DNA of 64,000 nt from the NCBI RefSeq assembly GCF_028453695.1, contig NC_135772.1, positions 3,844,001 to 3,908,000 of the forward strand, in the 5' to 3' direction. The DNA comes from Augochlora pura (lineage: Eukaryota > Arthropoda > Insecta > Hymenoptera > Halictidae). The notes beneath the pieces were generated by a model that ran no database searches, was not told the DNA's origin, and saw nothing but the letters and a program-made list of their open reading frames with translations. Position 1 is the first letter of the stretch. Each line of letters starts with the position of its first letter. Made by a program: the position numbers and the translations under genes. Positions 1 to 14,600 of this stretch are shown piece by piece.

Positions 1-1050
1 TTTAATTACACTCTATTCCAATTACATTGTATTTAAATCACATCGTAATCCAATCGCATTTTATATAAAGTAGACTCGCAATTAAAATAATTAGCAATTC
101 AATCAACTAAAAGGTTTGAATTACAACGCTGAGTTGAATCACTATCTATCTCAAACAATGAAATAGAACCACAACTTCGCATCAAATTCTACGGACCATC
201 CCTAAAAAAGTTTCTGGTTTAAAAGTTTTCAAATAACTCATATTTTTCGTTTCCCGCACTAATTTATTGCAGAACAAAGTTGCATTCTCGCGGCAGGAAA
301 AAGATTGTCGAGAATGGAGGCATCGCGAACTCTCGCTGCAAAAGTAACGATCGAACGCGCGACGTTGGTACAGTCCTCGTGTGACAAGAAGGCATCTTTG
401 CTTTTATATTTCCCCTTCTATTAGCTGAGCACTGACGTCACTTTCTTCCACCAATAACGATCGAGAGTAGCAGGAGTGGGGAGATGGTAGGAGGGGGAAG
501 AACACGAGTCCAAAGATGCCTTCTTCTCACGCGCGGACTATAGGTTTCTACGTGAACTTGTCACGCTTGCAGAGGTGAAAGTATAGTAATCGCTGTCAAT
601 GTGACATAACCTTGACACGAGTGATATAATATTCTGTCTGTTAATAAATAAAGTTTATTTATTAAGACGAGATACTGCGAGTACTTGGACAAAACGTGAC
701 GTAACTTTGACATAGCTTTCACATAGCTTTGACAACTTTGACATAACCTGACAAAATATCAACATCAAAAATTAGTTAATAAATAACTCTACTTATTCAT
801 GGAAACGTTCACTGTCCGCAAGCGTGTTAAGTCCGCGACCGGAAGTTACGCAAATCTTGACAAACGAGTCGCGCGTCGCGTTGAGCCGTTCCCAAGAACC
901 GCGGACTCGCATTAGCGGCGCATTAGGCGAAAATCGATGGGCAGGCGGTTTACTAAGGAGGGTGGGTGGGCCGGTGGTGGCGCGACCGTACGGAGGTCTC
1001 GCGACAAAGAAACGACTGATGACGAAACGATCGCGGTTGAAAAGGTACAG
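1..1050. other. LpR intronic or upstream sequence, no exon seen
   Basis: No coding exon could be supported before the first LDL-receptor class A exon at 1051. The stretch holds an imperfect inverted repeat (371-400 with 511-540) and a run of short TTTGACATAGC-like direct repeats around 610-760. It is presumably intron of the lipophorin receptor, because that exon is entered in phase 1 and so has an exon further left. Confidence 0.5.
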
Positions 1051-1164
1051 AGCCGTGCAGCAAATTGGAGTTCGAGTGCAGCCCAGGCGAGTGCATACCG
1101 AGGAACTGGCTTTGCGACAATCAGCCCGACTGCACGAACGGTCAGGACGAGATGAATTGCAAGC
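1051..1164 (+). other. LpR: LpR exon: LDL-receptor class A repeat
   Basis: A 114-nt symmetric phase 1-1 exon between AG at 1049-1050 and donor GTAAGT at 1165. It encodes one LDLa repeat, from PCSKLEFEC through CIPRNWLCD to DCTNGQDEMNC. This is the most upstream exon found. A symmetric exon can be skipped without a frame change, so it is a candidate cassette exon. Confidence 0.9.
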
Positions 1165-4100
1165 GTAAGTTATCGATAAGGTACCGCAGGTCCAAGGGTG
1201 CACAGCTTGCTGGGACAAGGGCCAAGGGCGAGGACACGCGGCGTGGCAAAGAGAACTTAGAGCCGACACAGAGGGCGGATTATTAGGGGACACGTAGCTC
1301 GCCTCTTAGACTCGCAAATTGCATCCCCTAACCGGCGAAACTCTCTCTCTCTCTCTCTCCCTCTCTCGTTTCCCATCGGCGCACAGGTTTCCCCAGTCCG
1401 GCCACCGGAAGAAAATAAATTACCGGCAAAGTAAATATCGCCACCCCGAAAATCCGCGATCGGAAAGGAGAAAAGTTCGTCGCCCGATGCGGAACCATTT
1501 TTCTTTCGGCGACGCGCGGTGGCCCATTTGCCCGGTTTACCTTCGCCAAAATTATTTTTATTCGCTTAAGGTGTCTGAAATTCACGTGCCGACGTTTATT
1601 TATCGTGGTCCGTCTTAAACGAAGCGATTCTGAACGAATAAAAATAATCGCGATGAGAAGAAAATAAATGTCGGCAGATAAAATGGAATTCTAAATCACT
1701 TAAATCATAAATTATAAATTATATTACAGTTTAAATTATAAATTACGAATATATATAAATATATGAACTATAAAAATCGCCAAGAATAATTGCAGAGTAT
1801 TAAAAAGCATAGACAACTGTTTCTCCGTATTAAAAATCATTAGAGAACCACCACAAGGTATCGAAAACCATTAAAATCCATTGCGAAGAATAATAAATTA
1901 TTAACAACAGTAAACGAGCCCAAAGACGATTAAAAACTATCCCAAAATAATCTCTTACTTTGCTTTTGTCTAATTAATAATTCACTCGCTGACAATTTTC
2001 TTTTATTTCATTTTCTCCCTTCGTTTTTTCCGTCGCGATAAATTATCGATCAATGCACTCGGATTGCAAATTGCAACGCGATTCGAAAACTGTTATTAGA
2101 TCGATCAGGGTGACCGAAATGTTTGGAGAAACGCGACAAGTAGCTCGCCGATATTAATGCTCGCGGGATTTATGGCTCTGCTTTGGTAACGCCGTCGTTC
2201 CGACGTCGACGACGACGACGACTACGACGCCGTGTGTACTCACTGCATCGCGGAGTCGCGAAATTGCAAGTCCTTTTCCCGGGAAATTGCTCGGCAACTT
2301 GCCGGTTTGCGAGAGGCGACAGCAGTTTTTCCTCTTAAATGCAGAACGTTGTTGTTTAACTTGCTATTTTATTTAATCGTTATCTCCGCTGACGAATTCG
2401 TCGGGTTAAGGGACGATGCAACCACTTTTTAAATTCGGTCGAAGTACCTTCTGTCTTTTTTCTAATTCTATATCGAATTCTTTTGAAAAATTAATATTTT
2501 TGTTTTGAAAAATTAATATTTTTTGATCTTTTAGAGCTTGATATTTAATTGTTAAGAAATAGAGTGTAGAAAAAAGTGATATCGCCATTAAATAATTGCT
2601 GTTATTATATTATTATATTATTATATTATTATATACACAATTTATTACGGTAATTTAGAACGAGATCCACGCTCCGCCGAATTCCTTTCGAATAAATAAT
2701 GCATTTACCGCCGCGTCTCGAGCAAGATAAGCTGATTCCAATTCGAGCCACCGTTGAAGGTGTCTTTTCGAAATGCCGTAGATTTTTCCAAAACTCGGCG
2801 AGCTCGGCGAAGCAATATTCCCCGAATATTCTGTTGACACGGTCCCAAGGCAGCCATGCAATTTACAGATAAAACAAGCAGCCCGAGGAGTAGACGGTCA
2901 TAAAAAAAAAGGAAGGAAACGCGCCATATAAACGGAGGAAAAGCAACCTAATTTCGAGCGCTTCCCAGATTGAAGCCGATATATAATTCACAATTAATTA
3001 ATAGGANNNNNNNNNNNNNNNNNNNNNNNNNNNNNNNNNNNNNNNNNNNNNNNNNNNNNNNNNNNNNNNNNNNNNNNNNNNNNNNNNNNNNNNNNNNNNN
3101 NNNNNNCGTGGCTCTAAGGTGGTCGCGACGGAATAAAAAAACCGTGGCCGATGTGAAATCGACCCTGGGGGATGCAATTCGCCTCGAGACGGCTCTCGAA
3201 CGGAAATAGAAACGCGTTTAGCTAGGAGAACGTTGCCGACGTTCCGCGGGCCACCAAAGGGTTACCAGAGGCCCTCGATGGCTATCAAGAGTCAATGAAA
3301 TGGCCATTAATCGGCCACTGTTCGGTCACCGATAGGCTGTCGAAAGACCTGTTAATGGGTTATCGAAAGGCCACCGATGGGCCTCAAAAGGGCCATTAAA
3401 TGGCCACTAAGTAGGCCACCAAAAGTCCATGAAATGGCCACTAGTGGGCCACCAAAAGTCCATGAAATGGCCACCGATCGTACGGCGTACCACCGGTGTC
3501 TCGTTCGTCGAGCCATCGCGGATCATCGATTTTCTCATCTATCTTATAGGGATCAAGAATTGCACGGCGGAACAATTCACCTGTCACTCCGGGAACGGCG
3601 AGTGTGTGACACTGTCATGGATGTGCGACGACCACCCGGACTGCTCGGACGGCTCAGACGAGGCTGAGTGCAGTAAGCTTACGCATGGGGATCTCTTCTC
3701 GCTTTAATCCTCTCTCTTTTTCTATCTTCTCATGTCTCTCATCTTACCATACTTTGTCTTGTCGGTATTGTTGTATCATGGTTTGTCTTGCTTCGCCTTA
3801 TTTTACCTTATTTTACCTTATTTTACCTTACTTCGCCTTATTTTGCCTTACTTCGCTTTGTTTCGCCTTATTTTGCCTTGTGGTGTCTCTGTTTGCTTTG
3901 TTATGCCATGCTATACTTTGTATTATCCTGTTTTGCCTTGTTATACCTTGTTATACCTTGTATTATCTTGTTTTACCTCATTTCACCATGCTCTATCTCG
4001 TTTTACCTTGTTCCGGCTTGTTTTACCCCGTCCCGCCTTGTTTCGTCTCGCTTAACCTTCGCCTCGCCCCGTCACGCTTCGCTTTATCTTGTCTTAATTC

Positions 4101-7100
4101 GCTTCCTCTCGTCTTGATTCGCTTTTGTTCCGGGAACCCGGCCGAGTCCGGTCGCCGCGGATGTATAGCGCGTCCTCTGCCCCATTCGAATGCGCCTGCC
4201 TTTGCCGGCCCCCGCGAGCATCCTCCGCGAAACGCGGGCTCTGCTGCTCTCCCGATGATTAATTAGACAAAGGACCTTTATGCAAATTCCTGTTTCTCTT
4301 CTCCTCGTTGTTTTGCGGTGATTGCATTAATTTGCGCCGCTCGCGTTGGAGGACGCACCGTCGACAGACAATGAACCGAGAATATTATTGACTTCTGTTG
4401 CGTCCGTGCTTATTGTAAATTATCCAAGCTCGCCGACCACGAAGATCGACGTTTAATGCGTCCTGCAAAGAATCACCTGAGAAGAATCCTGTAAAGAAGC
4501 GCGATTCGTTTAACAATCTCCTCGATTTTTAGGGCAGAAAATTGTTTGCCCGATTCATTATTTCGCCGCGTTTGTATGCTATTTTAGGCTTCGCGAAAAA
4601 AGATGCGAGGGATTTTTCTTCCATTTTTCAATTGTTTAGAAGCACAGTAAATAGTGTTATTAAAATATTTTGAGTATCAGTTATTTTTGAGGAATTATTT
4701 CAAGTGTTTTGTCAAATATCTCTTCGTGATTTATCGCACAGTTTTCAATTTCTATTTAAGAAATACAATAATTATATTTTCGAATAAATATGAGAACAAT
4801 ATTACATTCTCCCCGATTCATTAAAATAACGAAAATATACTTCACTCTCTTGCAATTATATTTTACAATATTCCGTGCAACTCCACGGGTTTATTTAATT
4901 TCATCATACCTCGAAGAACCGAACGCGAATAATTATTTCTCGCAGAAGCGCAAGCATAAAAGCACGAATATCCAGAATTTGTTACATTAATATTTACGTG
5001 GGACGGGGAAACAGCGGCGGTCTCTGATTGTTCCAAAAATCATAGGGATGATAAAAGTCGCGTTTCGTTGGCGAAAAGCGAGTTTCTCAGCGGCAAAAAT
5101 AAAGCTGCACGCGGGCCGCGGCCCTCTGTTAATGGCGCCCTCTCCGCGCTTTACAAAATTTCCACGACGACTACACAAAGTCCAGACATAATAACTGCCC
5201 GGCTAACTAGGATGACCTAAATATTATCAGTAGACCGGCGACGTTTATGCAAATTCTCACTTTTTACAGGGGAGGTTTTTAGGGGCCGGGGGGAGGGGAG
5301 TGAAGAGGCGCGAGGGGGGGATATTCTTCTCTCACGGGCGCGTAATAAAAACTCGAAATTTTTTATCGAGCATCGAGCCTATTTTATTGTCATTTCGAAT
5401 CATTTTGAAAGGACTCTAATTTCTCCATAAAAATATTCACAAATTTTTAGGCAACTATATCGTCCTATCGATTATCACTAAACGTACCAAGAGGGGTCAA
5501 ATGACCCCTTTTGAAAATTTACTTTTCTAATTCTTACATTTATTGTTACTTCTGTCGGTCGTTTGACTTTCTGTAAATTCTTATATCATCCGATTATTCA
5601 ATTTCCCACTTTTTTCTCGTAGCTTATTTTTTAAAATTCTATGGTAAGATTAGGTATAGAAAAATGCCGGTACGTTTAGTGTTATGCCACTCACAGCAGT
5701 TATGAGATCCAAGTAACAATTTCAATGGATCTTTCCGCGTTTCGAAGACCGGTCCGCCGGGAACGGATGTAGTTCGTCGACGAACAGAAGACGCCGTCAA
5801 GTACGAAACATATTAACTCCAGATTAATTAGTACGAATTGGAGCTGCGATTCAAACGCACACGATATCTCGTTACCCGTAATGGGTTCTCCATCCGAGGA
5901 GCCGTGAATCGAACTCTGTCCCATTTAACAGGTCGTCACGCGCGTTTGTTTTCAGCCACCGACTATCCGACTCTCGTTGAACCGGTGGCTCTCTGCGGTT
6001 GTAGTAGTTTCGCTTTCGTACCGTCGCCATAACGCGACGATTGCTAAGTAATCGACCGACGACGACTCTCTTTCGTGTATTCTCAGTATTGCAATGACCG
6101 AAAACCTAAGACAGGAATAATCGAACGCCGTTTTCCATGGTTCTATTTTTGTGTAATTATTTCTGAGAATTTGTACTTTTCGTTGATTTATTTATTTTAT
6201 CAACGAACTCTTTGTATTTAGCCGATGAACTCTTCGTATTCGGTCCCTCAATTAGCTTCTTTTCGAGGGCAGTTTTATCGCCGCCGACTTTGTCCCACCA
6301 CCCCTCAGGTACATTTCGGAGTGCTCGTTAAAACTTGCTGTAATTTACGAAAACATTTGACGCGCCTCGAACTTCCAACAATTCTCGTTTTATGCGTCCG
6401 CGAGCGCGACGCTCGAAAGTTTCGCGGCGGCTTCTTTCTGGCCGACGAAATTCCGCCGTCCACAATGGCGGCCACGTTAGGATCAATTGTGGTCCCGTCG
6501 ACGGCGTATTAACTCGAGCGGGAACAACGTCGTGCACAAGTGAAACATCGTTGAACTGGTCGGCCCTTCGAGCCGAACGAAACTCCGCGACAGAATTGCA
6601 ACGTCAACAAATTTCGGATGAAAGTCAGTCAAATTCGACGAACGATATCTCCGTTAAAACTCGTCGCACGACGATCATCTTCCACTCGAATTGAAGCTCG
6701 AAACGTATACTTTGAAACACCGTAAGCCATTTTTAAATTCGTTGCACTGTGCGTCGACCGCGCGTCGAAATTGTCCGATTTCTTGCCAAAAATGCAAGGG
6801 CTGCTTCGAAGTGCTATAATTCTGCGAAAAAAAATCGCAGACGGGTCTAGTATTTTTTAAATTACAGAGGAAGGATCAAAGATTATTTCAGCGTAAACGG
6901 CATCTTTGAAAAAAATTTTACCAAGTTCCAGTATTTTGTCAAACTTGGTCATTTTAGTACTATACGCTGGGTCTCGTTTTTTAAGATTTAGAGTAGCGAA
7001 ATAAAACGAGAAATAAAACAAAAAACAGTGTCATAAAGTAGAGATTTCAAGCTTTAATTTAAGAGGTTTGAGATTGTTTTTCGATGATTAATAGCGGAGT

Positions 7101-10100
7101 TATCGTCGGTCAAAGTTGGTTGCTCTTCACCCCCCCCATTTATCCACGCTGTTAATTCTTTCGAGCAGCGTAATTTCGTTCGCGACTCGTGAAAGAGTTG
7201 AAAGCTAAATTCGCCGTTTATCGCCGCGCTTTGTTAATTACGTAACAAGGTCTTCGGCCAGGTGTCGTTGTCGCAACAACGTTCATACACGATCGGTTTA
7301 ATAATGGACAACGGCCAGCTGTTGATCGGAAGGCTTTCCGGCGTTGGACAGCTCTTTGCCTTTACCGAAGCATTCGCAGCATAATTGCAGCTGTTTAAAA
7401 AGCCGTAACTCGTTAACGTTTCAATTATAAACTTCGACGTCGCTGTCGAACCTCGTCGCTGCGAATTATATTTTGGAAATGAGGATTCCTGAGAGATGGG
7501 AGAAGGGGTAATAGAGCAGGACAGTGAATCAACCTTAAATAATAAATATCGTCTATTAATTTCGCATTAAAGAAAAGAAGGAATTTATGGGACACTTTAA
7601 TATACAAGGGTGGTCATAACTCCGTTATTAATGCATTTATGAAAAAATGCCAAAGGAGAAAGATAAATGGTTCGAGTAGCCCTACATCCGTAGGCCTTTA
7701 AATTTCATTTCAGATTTAGCAGGGTATTTGCAATTAACAATTGTATAATTTCTTTAAATAGAAATGCATATTTTTCATTACACAGATCGATTATTCTGTT
7801 AATTTTACGTAAAAAATGATTAGGCTACCATAGCAAGAAAATTATTATATCTCGAGATATTTAAAGAATTATATTTCATAAATGCAGTAATAACTATGAC
7901 TTGTAACTGCGTGGACCACCCTGTATAATATTCGAATAAATTGTCCGACGAGGAAGAAAATCATTAAAAAGTATCCGAATGTAAACAGCGCGAGAAACGA
8001 GCGAACCGCGAGCACAAACGGATGGAAAACCTGGGAAATCAGCTCGGGCGAAGAATATTTCGAAAAAAGGAAGTCGTAAGCGGAAACGAAGTATAAATTG
8101 AAAAGCGTGCGCGCGGGGGTCGGAGCTTCGAAGAGCGCGTAACACGCGCGCGCGCCGCGTTCGAAACGAAAAATCCTTTAAATCGACGCGATCGGAAAAA
8201 CGGAAAAGAAATTGCTGAAGGGTACAAACGAAATCGGAATCGAGGAAAAGCAGTAGCTAAAATTACGGCCAAATGAAAATTCCGAAAAGCCGGTGGATCG
8301 CGAAAGCGAAAAATCGGCAAATTAGCGGAATAGGCGAGGAAAAATCGTGGGGAAAAAGCCGAAAGTCGCGGTAGAAGGAGAAATAATTAAAAAGTGTAGG
8401 AACGAAAGCTGCGCGGAGGGGGGCACGAGTGAACGCAAACGGAAAACCCTGCAAATTAATTCGACCGAGGAAAATTTCGAAAAAGGTAGGATCGCGCGGC
8501 CCCGAACGAAGAATAAATTGAAAAGCGTCCAAATCGGGGCTCCGAAAAGCGTATGAAAAAAAAAAGTACGAAAAATCCTTCTCGAATCAACGTGAACGAA
8601 AAAAAAAAAATCGCCGGTGGTACAGACGATCGTAATCGCGAATGTAATAGGAGCTGAAAGTCGGCCGACCAAAAATTCAAAGCGAGGAACATCCATAAAT
8701 TAATAAAATAAAAATAACTCGGTAAAAGGATCGAAAATCAAAAAATCCCAAAAGCCAAAGGAAGAAATAAATAAAAAATATACTAATCTAGGTAAATTAA
8801 TCCTAACACCAATTAAACTATAAACGAAAGATTAACCTGCGATTTAATACACCTATGATTTTTAATAAATAACCAGAGAAAATTTACAAAAAGAAATATA
8901 GAAAATCCAAGTAAAAGCTCCGAAAAGCTCGCTTCACCTCTGAAACTCCTAAAATCATTCCAGACCTGAAAAAAAAACCCAAAAACGAACGCTATCAAAA
9001 TAGCGAAGTGGTACAATGTATAAAAGTCGTCGCAGTTCGGCAAAGCCCGTATAAATTATCCGTGTTCTAAGCGAATAAAGCTACAAATCGGTGGGAACGA
9101 AGAGCAAGCGTAAAAGTGGAACGTCGAAAGGGAAATAAAGGCAGTTAGACCGGAGGGTGAAAGGGGCGAGAGGGGAGAGGGCTGTAAGAGAAAGAGAGAA
9201 TATAAATTAGAAGGGTTGGAAATTCCGGGCGGAATCAGAAATTCGAAAAACGTGTGGGTGCTAGCGAAGTTCCGGGGAAAGTCCTGGAAAAACTGCGGTA
9301 GAAAATGGGGGGGGGGGAGGGGGGGGGGGGGGGGGGACACTTTCCTCGGAGATTCGAGGGAGGGCGACTTAAAAAAAGTTGTCGGCGAAAGTTGCTTTCA
9401 TAAATTGGGGGGGGTCTGCGAATGGCGACCGGGACATTCCAGACGGTGGAGAAGTTGCGATTTATTGGAGCGAGCCTAGACGGGAATTATTAAACAAAGG
9501 GGCGGCCGATGGACTGCTGATATCGCGATAGGGGTGGGCTCCAGTCGCGGCGGCTGCTTATTAAACTGGATATTAAAAGTTGGCCACGCAGGTACATCAG
9601 ACATGGTCAACGGCTCCATTGTCATTTATTTATTTATTTCGAATTAATTTATTTGTTCATATTAATCACGCCCGGCAACGATTCTGGAAATTGATTAATT
9701 AAATGATTGATGTGTTGTATGGTGTATTAATATTTGTGTAGTGAATGAGGATTATATAAATAGCAAATTATATATACAATAATAATATATTATATATATT
9801 AAATTAATATTAGTATTAATTTAGAAATAATATCGTAAATTGTATATTTAAATAGAATTATAAGAAGAATGTTATATGACTAAAAATTTGCTTACAAGAA
9901 CCATCCCTTAAATAATTTAAAAGTTAAAAGCTTCGTTTTATCAAATTTTAAATTATCTGTTCTTACATGCAACACATTCTTTAATATTTATAGCCTTCAT
10001 TAAGGGCCATAAGGAATCTTTATTTTTTGAAATTTGAAACGAAAGTCGCCACATTCTCGTTAACAAGATATTAATGACACGTCCACGACATTGTTCTCGT

Positions 10101-11651
10101 TGGTTACAATGCATTTATGCCAACACCTATTTGGGATCTAGTGGAACGCACCTTTCGGTTACATTGTTCTCCGGCTCTCGTGTAGTGTCAAAAGGGGAGT
10201 GTTCTTTGATGGTCTTTTTCATCTCTGAAAAGAGCAAGAAGCCACGGGGAGTCATATCCGGTGAATATGGTTGGCCGGGCTATCGCATCATTTTTGGATA
10301 AAAATCCAGAGACAAGTACCACCGCGTGTTCACCGGGGTTCGCATCATTTTTCAACGGGTCGCTTCGTGCCAGCGGTGTAATACCTGCGGACGATAATCT
10401 TTATAAACATAATAATCGTTTCGCTTCGAGATCTTAATTTAAAATGAAATGGAGATTGAATTTCTAGTCCAATGGAAAATTAAATTCAAAATTAAAGTTA
10501 GGATTAAAGTTTGGATTAAAGTTGACGTTAAATATAAAATTAAATTCAAGATTAGAATCAAGACTAAAGTTGATATTAAATATAAAAATAAATCCAAGAT
10601 TAGAGTGAGGATTAAAGTTAATAATAAGTATAAAATTAAATTGAAGATTAGAGTCAGGATAAAAGTTAACATCAGATATAATATTAAATTCAAAATTCAG
10701 TGCAGAATTAAATTTAAAATTCAGTATAAAATTCAGTGTGGAATTAAATTAAAATTGAATATAAAATTCAGTATAAAATTAAATATAATACCAATTCTAA
10801 AATTAAATATAAATTAAACAAAATAAAATAATTGAATCGTCGCTCGTGCTTTTCCTAAAATACCACTTATAGTTACAGTTTTCCAATCAAGACGTTTCTA
10901 CAAACAATTCCTTACAAGCTGAAACACGTGACGAACTCGACTCAATTATCAGCGACCACACAGCGAGATAACGATATTTATACCCGGTATCCAAATTGAC
11001 CCTAGGTCCGTCGTCCGAGTGTAAATCGGAAGCGCGGCGGAACGACGCAAGTCCGCCGCTAATTAATAATTGTTGCACGTACGGCAATCCGGCGGCGCTA
11101 GGCAGCAGATCGCGTTGTCCTATTTATTATGCTCCAAATAGAATTATCGCGATTATAGCGGGTATCCCGTGGCTCGTGCGCGGCGTCCCTTAATTAGTCT
11201 CATCCCTCGCGACCGCCACAAGTAACATTCGTTTCTTCGCGATAATGCCCACTCGACCTCCATTCTCGTGGCATTCATTTAGACGCATCGGCATTCATTT
11301 AGAGGTATCGGCTTTCAAAACGCACTTCGCCGCAATTTCGAAATTCCGGTCGCAACATAGAGAACCCCGAAACGGTTTCGCGTCCGCGAAATTTTGACCA
11401 TTTTTTAGACGAGATCATTCGGTTCTTCGCGTTTCCTCGAGGGCCCTCGACCGCAACCGTATTTTTCGTCGGTTGAATGCCGCGGCTCCTCCGAAGCCGC
11501 GCGCGCGCGAGTTTTCTTTCGGGTCTTCCACGCTTCGTGCCGAAAACTTCGCGAATTGCTCGGCCATCTCTCCGCAGAATGTCGCGCAGGAATTCCTGTT
11601 CCCTTAATTATTCCGAGTGGGGCGAACAACGCGCGGAAATACTCTCTTACT

Positions 11652-11694
<43 letters not shown>

Positions 11695-14600
11695 CCAAGA
11701 AATTCGCGAACGCTTTTCCGTGTTCCTGGAACATTTCACATTTTTATCGCTCCGCGTTACTTTTATCATTGCGTGTACAAATATTCGTGAAAGCTCCGCC
11801 GTGTTTGGAGATTATTCCACGGTCATCTTTTGCCTCCGCGCGATGATCCCAGCTCCGCCGCGCGGAATTCTCGACGCGGCGGGAACGTTCGCGAACGCTT
11901 TGTCGAGTTTATTGGATGTTTCCGCCGTTGTAATTCTTTCGAATAAACAAAGTTCGTGGAAGAGTGAACGAAAGAATCGCATTCGCCGGGAAAAATTACG
12001 AAGCCGGCGTTTAAACAATATTTGTTCGTAACAAACACGTATTTTCTATAGTTGTGTTTTTTTTTGTACGGCTTGCTTTGAATAACCGTGAAAAGATCGC
12101 GTCGCTGTGGAAACAAACGTGGAAGTTGTAATTGTTTAAAGACGGCCGTGTCACGCGTCGCTGACGGTCGCCCGCGGTTATTCCGTAAAACGTGCCCCAT
12201 AAAACGTGCCACGTATGAAATATAAATACGACATAAATACGAAATTACACATTTGGAATGTACAGAACAATCTTTGTAATTGCGTTTAAACAATTATCTT
12301 TTGAAACGAATATAACGTTATTGAAACTTAATATTTAACGAACGCAGAAAGTATTTAATTACCAGTAGCTAGCGATGATTATTTTTAATTATTTCTAATT
12401 ACAATATATCCGATGCTTCAATAGTTGTAACAATTTGTCACTGAATTTTCCAAACCTCTAAATTAAAAATGCTAAAAATAGTTACAGATTTCGAGGCGAT
12501 ATAATTCCTAGCCAAAATTACGCTTGTCAAATCCGGGACAATAATTTCCAATGAAATTCTAACGTTGTTTCCCGTTGTTTATGAAAAATCTGTTCCGATC
12601 GAGGGAAAAAGTTTGGTTCACGGCGTTCTCCGGTTATTATTCTTCATCACCGGGGCAAACTAATGGAATTACGTCGGGTTCCCTTCGCGCTTCTCTTGCC
12701 CCCCCCCCCCCCCCCCCCCCGTTGAAGACTGTTTCGAGATTTCGTGACACAGTTCCTTGTTGTTTCGGCGACTGGCTCTGCTTTTTTTTTTAATCGCTGC
12801 ACCGTCAGAGAGATGATTCATGAACCGGAAGTATCGGGGCCACGATTCGCTCGCCCGAAAATAGATGGTCTCCTTAATCCTCGCGCTGTGTGTGTGTGTC
12901 TGCGCTCCTGTAATTGATATGCATGTCGGAATTAAAAACGATCGAGAAAACGGGTTAAGCCGTAATTACAACGGAAGACCGTCGATAGATAAAGACGACA
13001 GATTTTGTAGCTTGTTGTCGCGAATGGATGTTGCAAACAAATTTTGTCGGGCGTTGCAATGTTGCAGTGTTGCACTAGTGAACTTACCGACTGGTATACT
13101 AATCGACGGTAGGATGACACGCTTAAGAAATTAACAATTTTTACTTATTCAAAGCTATAATCAAGGTTTTCTTTTTATAATAAGATATAGTAATATATAT
13201 TGTTACTAATATATATATAGTAATAATAAAAATAAATATAAAATATGACTAGCAATAAACCATGTCATCTTTTTGTCGTAGACTGTACAAGAGACCGACG
13301 TCTATTCATTTTCATCGTCTATTTAAACGTTCCGCAATTTTCATCGCGTTCGTGATTACAAATTGTCGATAATTAAAAAATAAATTATATCATAGTTCGA
13401 TTATGTCAGCGGTAGGTTCGACGTTAATCGATTTACAACACAAATTGCATCTATTATAAAAAAATACTGCATACCATGCATAATACTATGTCACGCAATT
13501 TCTTTTTCGTTGCACGCGCATTTAACCATCCGAGCTTGCTCGTTTGGAAATAAGAATTTTCTTAAAGCAAAAGTGGACTTAAATTCGTCGATTAACTACT
13601 TAATAGTTTTTAATAATGCACGAGGATTACCGCGAACCTTTCGATTCATTTTTCTGTTCCGTTAAATGGACTGCATATTTTATGAACTTGAAAATTTACT
13701 GGAAATACAGTAACAATGATATTGAATAGGTAATAACAATATTGCATAAATAATAATATTGAAACGGCAATATCATTAAACTTCTGCTTCTTTCAATGAA
13801 CCTAGACAATTATTACTTCGCATAACAATTTGCAGTCTGCTTATAACAATTCATTAATATTTCCAATAAAAAATATCTGATAACAATCTTCTACTATTTA
13901 AAAAAAAGTATTCCCTATTTAACAAATGTCCCAGTAGACATAACGTAACAAATTCGGCGCATTGGTTCTTCCGCGTCCCAAAACCACCCCCGCAAGCCGC
14001 TCCATAGGGAGCTTATGGGAACTCGCACAGCTTCGTCGAGCGACTCGATGTTCCGTTATTAAGTGACCTATGATTTGTTCGCCGTGACAATAAATGTTTC
14101 GCGTCGATGCTGTTTCCCGTAGCATTTCTCTCCGTTATTTTCTTTACTTCGTGTGGACAAGCTCGCAGCGTTGACCCTTCACTTATTGCCGCCGATATAT
14201 TATCCCGAGCGTGTACCGCCTTCGCCATTAACCCCTCGCGTTGCAATAACCAGTTAGACTCGCGACGAACGTTCGTTTAATATAGTATAATAAATATGAA
14301 ATATAATAAATATGATCAATCAGCTGATCATTTATTCCAAATTAAAAGAAACTTTGTCTTCGAAATCTGGGAATAAAAATTAACCCCCTTGACTTTGAGA
14401 TAGATAAATCAGTCGCGTCTTCAAGATGAGTATAAAAAATAATATCCAATATTAATAACAAATAAATTTCATTTGGTAACTACTATCACCTTGATAAGTT
14501 GACGCGACAGCGAAGTATCATATCAATAGACTTATAAGGGCTTGCATTTACATATCCGTTGTTTTCATAGTCAAAGGGTTAAGAACGAAGAATCGCTAAC

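Larger units (their letters stand above)
1165..3549 (+). other. LpR intron, 2.4 kb
   Basis: Contains a (CT)n tract (1341-1367), a TTATTATA microsatellite (2602-2634), a 100-base N gap (3007-3106) and, next to the following exon, a degenerate GGCCA-rich 11-bp repeat (about 3230-3480). No further exon was recognised. One could be hidden in the N gap. Confidence 0.75.

Noticed and set aside
3685..4266. Leu/Phe/Tyr-rich frames of up to 193 residues
   Set aside because: Products of the decamer satellite; three overlapping frames give the same repetitive peptide.
10439..10817. Long open frames on both strands rich in Lys/Ile/Val or Leu/Ile/Thr
   Set aside because: They run through a short tandem AT repeat that lacks stops by composition; no domain and both strands are open equally.
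11477..12031. 184-residue frame on + through the (GA)20 run
   Set aside because: Driven by the Arg/Glu repeat of the microsatellite; no conserved sequence on either side.
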